Shown here: positions 47,416 to 55,000 of the stretch, in pieces
Layout of the letters: every line of letters starts with the position of its first letter
Position numbering within the stretch: position 1 is the first letter of the stretch
From: Mesostigma viride
Taxonomy: Eukaryota; Streptophyta; Mesostigmatophyceae; Mesostigmatales; Mesostigmataceae
Assembly: GCA_009746045.1 (NCBI GenBank)
Contig: RPFO01000174.1
Coordinates: 1-55,000, forward strand
Direction: 5' to 3'
Length of the DNA stretch: 55,000 nt
The notes under the pieces: model-generated
Databases searched by the model: none
Told to the model about the DNA's origin: nothing
What the model saw: only the letters and a program-made list of their open reading frames with translations
Made by a program: the position numbers and the translations under genes

Positions 47416-50220
47416 ATTAATGATGAGGATTCAGGCTCCCATGGTGTCATCATGGCTTGTCTACGTACATGGTTGGCATTTTGTAATTTATGAGGAGGAT
47501 TCAGGCTCCCATGGTGTCTCCATGGCTGGCCTACGTACATGGTTGGCATTTATGTAATTCATGAGGAGGATTTAGGCTCCCATGGTGTCATCATGGCTGG
47601 CCTACGTACATGGATGGCATGTACTTTTTTAATGATGAGGATTCAGGCTCCCATGGTGTCATCATGGCCCGTCTACGTACATGAATGGCATTTATGTAAT
47701 TAATGATGAGGATTCAGGCTCCCATGGTGTCATCATGGCCCGTCTACGTACATGGATGGCATTTATGTAATTAATGATGAGGATTCAGGCTCCCATGGGG
47801 TCATCATGGCTTGTCTACGTACCTGGTTGGCATTTATGTAATTAATGAGGAGGATTCAGGCTCCCATGGTGTCATCATGGCCCGTCTACGTACATGGATG
47901 TCAAGGAATAGTAAATGATGAGGATTCAGGCTCCCATGGTGTCATCATCGCCTGTGTACGTACATGGATGGCATTTATGTAATTAATGATGAGGATTCAG
48001 GCTCCCATGGTGTCATCATGGCTTGTCTACGTACATGGTTGGCATTTATGTAATTCATGAGGAGGATTTAGGCTCCCATGGTGTCATCATGGCTGGCCTA
48101 CGTACATGGATGGCATGTACTTTTTTAATGATGAGGATTCAGGCTCCCATGGTGTCATCATGGCCCGTCTACGTACATGAATGGCATTTATGTAATTAAT
48201 GATGAGGATTCAGGCTCCCATGGTGTCATCATGGCCCGTCTACGTACATGGATGGCATTTATGTAATTAATGATGAGGATTCAGGCTCCCATGGTGTCAT
48301 CATGGCCCGTCTACGTACATGGATGGCATTTATGTAATTAATGATGAGGATTCAGGCTCCCATGGGGTCATCATGGCTTGTCTACGTACCTGGTTGGCAT
48401 TTATGTAATTAATGAGGAGGATTCAGGCTCCCATGGTGTCATCATGGCTGGCCTACGTACATGGATGTCAAAGAAAAAAAAATGATGAGGATTCAGGCTC
48501 CCATGGTGTCATCATGGCTGGCCTACGTATGTACATGGATGTCTCATTAAAAAAATGATGAGGATTCAGGCTCCCATGGTGTCATCATGGCTTGTCTACC
48601 TACATTGTTGGCATGTATGTAATTAATGATGAGGATTCAGGCTCCCATGGTGTCATCATGGCCCGTCTACGTACATGGTTGGCATTTATGTAATTAATGA
48701 TGAGGATTCAGGCTCCCATGGTGTCATCATGGCCTGTCTACGTACATGGATGGCATGTATGTATTTAATGATGAGGATTCAGGCTCCCATGGTGTCATCA
48801 TGGCTGGCCTACGTACATGGATGTCTCAGAAAAAAATGATGAGGATTCAGGCTCCCATGGTGTCATCATGGCTGGCCTACGTACATGGATGTCTCATAAA
48901 ATAAATGATGAGGATTCAGGCTCCCGTGGTGTCATTATGGCCCGTCTACGTGTTGTTGGCATGTATGAAATTAATGATGAGGATTCAGGCTCCCATAGTG
49001 TCATCATGGCTGGCCTACGTACATGGTTGGCATTTATGTATTTAATGATGAGGATTCAGGCTCCCATGGTGTCATCATTGCCCGTGTATGTACATGGTTG
49101 GCATTTATGTAATTAATGATGAGGATTCAGGCTCCATTGGTGTCATCATGGCCCGTCTACGTACATGGGTGGCATTTATGTATTTAATGATGAGGATTTA
49201 GGCTCCCATGGGGTCATCATGGCTTGTCTACGTACCTGGTTGGCATTTATGTAATTAATGAGGAGGATTCAGGCTCCCATGGTGTCATCATGGCTGGCCT
49301 ACGTACATGGATGTCAAAGAAAAAAAAATGATGAGGATTCAGGCTCCCATGGTGTCATCATGGCTGGCCTACGTATGTACATGGATGTCTCATTAAAAAA
49401 ATGATGAGGATTCAGGCTCCCATGGTGTCATCATGGCTTGTCTACCTACATTGTTGGCATGTATGTAATTAATGATGAGGATTCAGGCTCCCATGGTGTC
49501 ATCATGGCCCGTCTACGTACATGGATGTCAAAGAAAAAAAAATGACGAGGATTCAGGCTCCCATGGTGTCATCATGGCTGGCCTACGTACATGGATGTCT
49601 CATAAAAAAAATGATGAGGATTCAGGCTCCCATGGTGTCATCATGGCCCGTCTACGTACATGGTTGGCATTTATGTAATTAATGATGAGGATTCAGGCTC
49701 CCATGGTGTCATCATGGCCTGTCTACGTACATGGATGGCATGTATGTATTTAATGATGAGGATTCAGGCTCCCATGGTGTCATCATGGCTGGCCTACGTA
49801 CATGGATGTCTCAGAAAAAAAATGATGAGGATTCAGGCTCCCATGGTGTCATCATGGCTGGCCTACGTACATGGATGTCTCATAAAATAAATGATGAGGA
49901 TTCAGGCTCCCGTGGTGTCATTATGGCCCGTCTACGTGTTGTTGGCATGTATGAAATTAATGATGAGGATTCAGGCTCCCATAGTGTCATCATGGCTGGC
50001 CTACGTACATGGTTGGCATTTATGTATTTAATAATGAGGATTCAGGCTCCCATGGTGTCATCATTGCCCGTGTATGTACATGGTTGGCATTTATGTAATT
50101 AATGATGAGGATTCAGGCTCCATTGGTGTCATCATGGCCCGTCTACGTACATGGGTGGCATTTATGTATTTAATGATGAGGATTTAGGCTCCCATGGGGT
50201 CATCATGGCTTGTCTACGTA
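47416..50220 (+). repeat. 71-bp satellite, inverted orientation
   Basis: About 39 copies of the same unit in reverse orientation. The switch falls at atgccatccatgta/attaatgatgagg near 47415. The last units before 50220 mirror, in order and variant type, those just after 39525, so the array is part of the foldback inverted repeat. Confidence 0.97.
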
Positions 50221-50854
50221 CATGGAGTCATATTGATTCATGGAACAATGAGATACCATTCTTAATTGAAAATTGTTCTTGATACTTTCACATGCATGCC
50301 CGGAATCGTGAATTTGTGCGGGTTTCCATGATGACAATCCTCATTGAATTCTTGAGCACACAATATTGAGCAATTTAGGGGCACTTCGGCAATGTTGACC
50401 ATTTTCATTCATGATAAAATTAACATTATGCAATAAATACATATTCCACTCATTTTAATAAACCATGCAAAAACTTTACAAGCACGCTCAAGCTAGGGGT
50501 GGGCTGGCATGCACGCGTGGGTGTGGGGGTGGGCTGGCATGCATGCGTGGGTGTGGGGGGGCCGGGGCCGGGGCTAGCATGCATGCGTGGGTGTGGGGGT
50601 GGGCTAGCATGCATGCGTGGGTGTGGGGGGGGGCTAGCACGCCCCACCCCTCCATCGGCACAGCCAGCCTTGTGAGTCTACCCTTAACAACAAGGCTGGT
50701 AGGACGACACGCCTGAGCAGCATATGTCATGCCTATCTCAGGCTAATAATGTGTGATTTTGTGCCAACAACCAAGTTGTTCCACCCAACAACACATTATA
50801 AACCCTCTTCCAAAATGCCCAACAAGCCGGACACGTGGAGGACCACACACGCAG

Positions 50855-50862
50855 TATATAAA
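50855..50862 (+). promoter_or_regulatory. TATA-like box in right arm, facing outward
   Basis: TATATAAA in agtatataaagagaaaat, the mirror copy of the left-arm site, pointing away from the satellite core toward the ORF at 51304. Confidence 0.35.
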
Positions 50863-51303
50863 GAGAAAATAAGCTGACTTTTTATCCAGCCAACCTGTGG
50901 CTAGCTGCTCTGGTTAGCATGACAAATGCTAACATTTACTCAGTGGGAAAGGTGAAGAGACCATTGGAACAGCCTACCTGACGCATGTGCCACCAAAGCA
51001 TTGTGTCCCGCAAAATGCACACTGCCTCCTTTCTAACAAGCACGAGCCGCTCTCTTTAGGAGACAGGTGCCAGCTCGTCAGTGTCTGGGGAAAATGATGC
51101 CGCTGCTTAGGAAGACCGCGTGAATTTCCTCGAACACAACTGTCTATAAAGCAAAAGAAATTTCAGAGAAGCATGGAAATAAAAGCATTACACCTTCCCG
51201 ACAGGTTGTGGGCCACGCGCTGCAGCAAGCCAGCCACGTCACAGACGAACTTGCTTAAAAACATCCAGGAATCCAGCGATGCAGCGCCAGGACCCGCAAC
51301 TTC

Positions 51304-51702
51304 ATGGCTGCATCTGGCCGGAAAGAAGGCAAAAAGCTTACGCTCAACGAGGTAAGAAAGCAGGAAAGCGCTATCTTAGGACGTTTAATACAAGAACGTA
51401 CCATAACGGGCATTTATTCGTGCCCAGGCGCACAAGAAAGGCCACCCTTTCATGGAGAGGTCGGGCGCGCATGGCGCAGGCCTAATGTTATCTTACCGCA
51501 AAATGACGGGAAAGGTAAAGATAGCAGCGGGAATTTTTACGGCTTTAGAAACATCATTAAACTAGCTTCCATTAGGACCATCAAAACTGGCAACAATCGA
51601 CAATCACACCTGCAGGCATCCATTATACTTTATTCATCCCGACAGAAATTCAGGCCGGACCCCCCTGCCGATGGTAAAGAAAAAGAGCCCGCGACATTAT
51701 AG
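51304..51702 (+). CDS. Unrecognised 132-codon ORF in right arm
   Basis: Counterpart of 30445-29993: GRKEGKKLTLNE, TITGIYSCPGAQE and NVILPQNDGKGKDSSGNFYG are shared. Relative to the left copy an extra C near 51295 puts the upstream ATG (51279) in another frame. The sequence aacgag|gtaagaaag at 51346-51360 is a good splice-donor match that the left copy lacks. No domain recognised. The ORF may be a first exon or a chance frame. Confidence 0.22.
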   Translation: MAASGRKEGKKLTLNEVRKQESAILGRLIQERTITGIYSCPGAQERPPFHGEVGRAWRRPNVILPQNDGKGKDSSGNFYGFRNIIKLASIRTIKTGNNRQSHLQASIILYSSRQKFRPDPPADGKEKEPATL

Positions 51703-51818
51703 ATCGCAACTATCCCACCATAAATTAGAATCAGTAACTAATTTTCTCCAAGAATCGAGCATTTTTTCTGCTTTCCGCGAGCCAGATTTGTCACGTTTCG
51801 TCTAAAAGCAGTCGCCAT

Positions 51819-52750
51819 GGCCACTTCCGCAAGGGGTGCGCGCACCGTGCACCCACTTTTCACGGTACGGAGGGTACCGCGGAATTTTTTTGGCGCGGAA
51901 AATATTCGCCGCCAAAAATTAACCATGCATGCATGCCCGTCGTCTCCAAACATTGCATTACATGCACGTGACGGCGTGTTCCCTCGGTCATGGTGCGCGG
52001 CGGTGCCAGCTGGACTGATGTCATGCCCTCCACGTAGGCTCGTTCTACATTTCAGAACTGATCCATGGCGCATAATTAGAATTTTGGAAGGTAGAATCAG
52101 GTTCTGAAGGTTCTACATAGTAGCCTAGTAAGGGTACACTAACATGTAGCCCAGTAGTTACTAATCCTGCGATCATGACGGAATATACATGTAGTGATAC
52201 TAATCGATACATGTAGTACACATGGTTGGCGCACAGAATGTTGTACAACCTGCCCTACATGTCGGAAAAACGCACACTCTGACAAACGTGATTGGAATAT
52301 ATTGTACAACATCATCACTAACGCTACATCCGGAACTGTTCTAGTGAATAGCATTACAATGTACTCCCCCGGCAGGTGTGGGTGCCCGAGTACTTGGAGT
52401 CTGAACACGCAGTGTCGACTCCTATTGGTGCAAAGGCATTTTTGTCGTCTCTTCATTTTTTTTTCTCCGTTACCACTATATATTGTACAATAGCATGTAG
52501 AATGGTACATCCAGAACTGTTCGAGCGAATAGCAGGGGGATCTACACCCCCGGTGGGGATCTACACCCTACTCCAATACCTGGATGAGACCGGCAGTCGC
52601 CGTGTCGAATCCTTTTCGCGGCATGTCAGTTTTCAGGGTTCTTTTTTTTTTGTTTTTTTCCCTTTTTTTTTTTTTCTCCATTTTTACAAATCAGATTTTT
52701 CAGAACAGTGCATACGGCTAAGCTTTCATTTCGCAAGACAATTCTTACGG
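51819..52750. other. No gene recognised; diverged repeat copies
   Basis: Contains two related stretches about 180 bp apart (near 52322 and 52502: tacatcc[g/a]gaactgttc and gaatagca). The same gaactgttcgaagcgaatagca motif flanks the tRNA-like core at 53047. A T/C homopolymer-rich stretch covers about 52640-52690. No credible coding region. Confidence 0.5.
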
Positions 52751-53499
52751 CACCTTCCAAAGTCCCTGGTGTGTGTCAGTGCAGCGTCGACATGGCATGC
52801 GTGGAGGATATTTGCGTACGTACGACGAATCATCTGAAACGACTGGTCCAACCTGAAAAATTTTGAATTTTTGCCGTGTCCAGTAACGGTCCTAGGTTGC
52901 ACCCGCGGGCCGTTCCGGCAGCTGTACAGAATAGATCAGAAAGATACGCCGCGGAATGACGCCAGTGCCCGGCAAATGTGAGTCGGGAACTGAACAGTCA
53001 CTACAAACGTCGAAAATCTATTGCTCCACCCCCCAAAAAAAGCGTTCCGGAACTGTTCGAAGCGAATAGCACTGACAGGATTCGAACCTGCGTCCAGAGT
53101 GAGGTTGCGGAGTGAGGGAGGCCAGCCATCATGGTCCGCACACAAATCTGGCTCGGGTCCGATCCCTGTCAGTGCTCTTCGCTTCGAACAGGTCCGGAAC
53201 GCTTTTTTGTGGGGTTGGAGCAATAAATACTCGACATTTGCAGTGACTGTTCAGTTCCGGGCTCACAAATGATTTGCCGGGCACAGGCGTCGTTGCGCGG
53301 CGTATCTTTGTGATCTTTTCTGTACAGCTGTCGGAACGGCCCGCGGGTGCAACCTAGGACCGTTACTGGACACGGAAAAAATTTAAAATTTTTCAGGTTG
53401 GACCAGTCGTTTCACATGATTCGTCGTACGTACGCAAATATCCTCCACGCATGCCATGTCGACGCTGCACTGACACACACCAGGGACTTTGGAAGGTGC
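52751..53499. repeat. 750-bp palindrome (short foldback element)
   Basis: Inverted arms 52751 to about 53096 and about 53155 to 53499, near-identical over most of their length (shared: caccttccaaagtccctgg, cgacatggcatgcgtgga, ccgttactggacac / its complement). The central spacer is about 60 bp. No clear target duplication at the ends. Confidence 0.88.
53072..53175 (-). other. tRNA T-arm-like sequences at the palindrome centre
   Basis: On the minus strand gcaggttcgaatcctgtcagtgc matches a tRNA T arm plus 3' acceptor, including a perfect pol III B-box (GGTTCGAATCC). A diverged copy of the same 3' end (gggtccgatccctg, tcagtgc) faces the other way. The 5' and 3' edges can pair as gcactga/tcagtgc, but no normal D arm or anticodon arm is evident, so this is a tRNA-derived relic rather than a functional gene. 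Confidence 0.45.
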
Positions 53500-53604
53500 G
53501 CACCCTGCCCGCCCAGGTAATTGATGCGGTGTTTTGCAGGCGCGCACCGCCGGATGCGCCCACCACGCCCGCCACCGCACGTCCAGTGACCGACTGTGGT
53601 CCAC

Positions 53605-54375
53605 GTTCTTTTTCGCCTGCGGGTGCAGCCCCCATAATGCGTACGAGCAGCTTCACGGCTTTCTTCTTTGGAAATCAAGAACAACGGGCCTGACAACAAC
53701 AACAACGACAGCAGCATCAGCAACAACAAGAGTGAGTTGCGGGATTTTACGTACGTGGTTTTCCTAATTTTTTTTCACCTGGCATGTTGAGTATTCATCC
53801 CATTTTGCGTCATGACGGCTTCCTGAACGACGACTCTCTCTCCCTCTCCCTCTCCCCCCCTCTCCCTCTTATTTTTCACCAGGTTTTTCATGCCGATTTT
53901 AAATCCCTTTTGCGTCATGCTCTTTGTAGCGTGATGTCGTCAATTGTCACTCACAACAATACTATCATTGTGGTTCGTTCTTTTTCGCCTGCGGGTGCAG
54001 GTCACGGTCGTTGCGTACGAGCAGCTTCACGGCTTTCTTCTTTGGAAATCAAGAACAACGGGCCTGACAACAAGAACAACGACAGCAGCATCAGCAACAA
54101 CAAGAGTGAGTTGCGGGATTTTATGTACGTTGTTTTTCTCATGTTTTTTCACCTGTCATGTTGAGTATTCATCCCATTTTGCGTCATGCCGGCTTCCTGA
54201 ACGACGACTCTCTCTCCCTCTCCCTCTCCCCCCCTCTCCCTCTTATTTTTCACCAGGTTTTTCATGCCGATTTTTAATCCCTTTTGCGTCATGCTCCTTG
54301 TAGCGTGATGTCGTCAATTGTCACTCACAACCATGCTATCATTGTGGTTCGTTCTTTTTCGCCTGCGGGTGCAGG
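53605..54375. repeat. 373-bp tandem duplication with exon-like segments
   Basis: Two full copies (from 53605 and 53977) and the start of a third (54351), beginning gttctttttcgcctgcgggt. In copy two and the partial third, gcag|gtcacg resembles a splice acceptor; both full copies have aacaaga|gtgagt, a good donor, about 110 nt downstream. The enclosed segment is open in several frames (QLHGFLLWKSRTTGL or SSLEIKNNGPDNKNN). Possibly a duplicated exon of an unrecognised gene. Each copy includes a CTCTCC microsatellite seed. Confidence 0.7.
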
Positions 54376-54436
54376 TCACGAGCGTTGCGTGCGGTGCGTC
54401 ATCAATCCAAGAACAAAACACGATGTGGCTAAACCC

Positions 54437-55000
54437 TCCCTCTCCCTCTCCCTCTCCCTCTCCCTCTCCCTCTCCCTCTCCTCTCCTCTCCCTCTCCCTC
54501 TCCCTCTCCCTCTCCCTCTCCCTCTCCCTCTCCTCTCCCTCTCCCTCTCCCTCTCCCTCTCCTCTCCCTCTCCCTCTCCCTCTCCCTCTCCCTCTCCCTC
54601 TCCCTCTCCCTCTCCCTCTCCCTCTCCCTCTCCCTCTCCCTCCCTCTCCCTCTCCTCTCTCCTCTCCCTCTCCCTCTCCCTCTCCTCTCCCTCTCCCTCT
54701 CCCTCTCCTCTCCCTCTCCCTCTCCCTCTCCCTCTCCCTCTCCCTCTCCTCTCTCCCTCTCCCTCTCCTCCCCTCCCTCTCCCTCTCCCTCTCCCTCTCC
54801 TCTCCCTCTCCCTCTCCCTCTCCCTCTCCCTCTCCCTCTCCCTCTCCTCTCCCTCTCCCTCTCTCCCTCTCCCTCTCCCTCTCCCTCTCCCTCTCCTCTC
54901 CTCCCTCTCCTCTCTCCCTCTCCCTCTCCCTCTCCCTCCTCCCTCCCTCCTCCCTCCCTCCCTCCCTCCTCCCTCCCTCCCTCCCCCTCCCTCCCTCCCT
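54437..55000. repeat. (CCCTCT)n then (CCCTCC)n pyrimidine array
   Basis: Pure pyrimidine microsatellite, mainly ccctct units with interspersed shorter units. From about 54935 it changes to ccctcc/ccct units, the complement of the array that opens the window. It runs off the window edge. The seed is visible as ctctccctctccccccc in the preceding 373-bp repeats. Confidence 0.97.

Larger units (their letters stand above)
29903..51818. mobile_element. About 22-kb foldback (long inverted repeat) element
   Basis: Outer arms 29903-31865 and 51818-50221 are inverted copies, around 95 percent identical by eye. They differ mainly in copy number of a 30-bp minisatellite. The inverted colinearity continues past the arms into the satellite, with the same order of variant units at both ends, including the unit with aacaacacgtagacgggc. 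The satellite reverses direction at about 47415. The layout (long arms containing tandem repeats, little coding capacity) recalls Foldback/Galileo-type elements, but no terminal target duplication was found and the mobility class is unknown. Confidence 0.75.
50221..51818 (-). repeat. Right outer arm of foldback element
   Basis: Reverse complement of 29903-31865 with small indels. It carries about four copies of the 30-bp minisatellite (50500-50640), a TATA-like site at 50855-50862, and the arm ORF at 51304-51702 (+). It contains the intact, empty target site of the retrotransposon that interrupts the left arm. Confidence 0.9.

Noticed and set aside
39722-50102. Many ORFs of 60-290 codons with DEDSGSHGVIMA or MMRIQAPMVSSW repeats
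   Set aside because: They arise from the stop-free 71-bp satellite unit; frames shift among units and there is no gene context.
39525-50220. Regularly spaced repeats resembling a CRISPR array
   Set aside because: Units are contiguous 71-bp satellite monomers with no unique spacers, in a eukaryotic context.
53072-53175. A functional tRNA gene on the minus strand
   Set aside because: Only the T arm and acceptor ends fit; there is no standard D arm or anticodon stem-loop.

Overview
The window looks like nuclear DNA of a green-lineage alga. The only host gene I can recognise is a plant-type bifunctional 6-phosphofructo-2-kinase/fructose-2,6-bisphosphatase (F2KP), with GT-AG introns, one GC-AG intron, GC-rich exons and very repeat-rich introns. 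Everything else is mobile-element or simple-repeat DNA. I cannot name the species. The microsatellite load and the style of the elements would fit a large-genome prasinophyte, but that is only a guess.

Layout. 1-2047 is a (GGGA)n-type purine array. 2048-5740 has no recognisable gene. 5740-7830 is a mosaic of CACT/CCCA/CA/CACG/GACT microsatellites, followed by a short minisatellite that runs into the first recognisable F2KP exon. 8094-17410 (+) is F2KP: eight exons, 904 codons including the stop, with the 5' end unresolved. Its introns hold minisatellites, a 495-bp hAT-type MITE at 13769-14263, and decayed copies of the gene's own exon/intron boundaries. 17411-21177 holds a degenerate LINE ORF1-like relic, AT-rich microsatellites and a 250-bp tandem duplication. 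21178-23773 is a hAT element with a second hAT element (21440-22700) nested in it; both have 8-bp target duplications. 24753-28101 (-) is a spliced DDE-like transposase gene with two apparent frameshifts, preceded by 228-bp repeats carrying a 12-bp palindrome.

29903-51818 is the most striking object: an approximately 22-kb foldback (inverted-repeat) structure. Its outer arms (29903-31865 and 50221-51818) are near-identical inverted copies. Its interior is about 10.7 kb of a 71-bp satellite that flips orientation at about 47415. A young LTR retrotransposon (31866-39524, minus strand, LTRs differing by one substitution and one indel, 5-bp target duplication) sits exactly at the arm/satellite junction of the left arm, and the right arm keeps the empty site. 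The retrotransposon is Ty1/Copia-like in its RT and RNase H, but its domains read gag - zinc knuckle - integrase - protease-like - RT - RNase H in three successive -1 frames. It has non-canonical LTR termini and an 18-nt leader.

51819-55000 holds a 750-bp palindrome with tRNA T-arm-like sequence at its centre, a 373-bp tandem duplication with exon-like features, and a terminal (CCCTCT)n/(CCCT)n array. That array is the strand complement in style of the array that opens the window.
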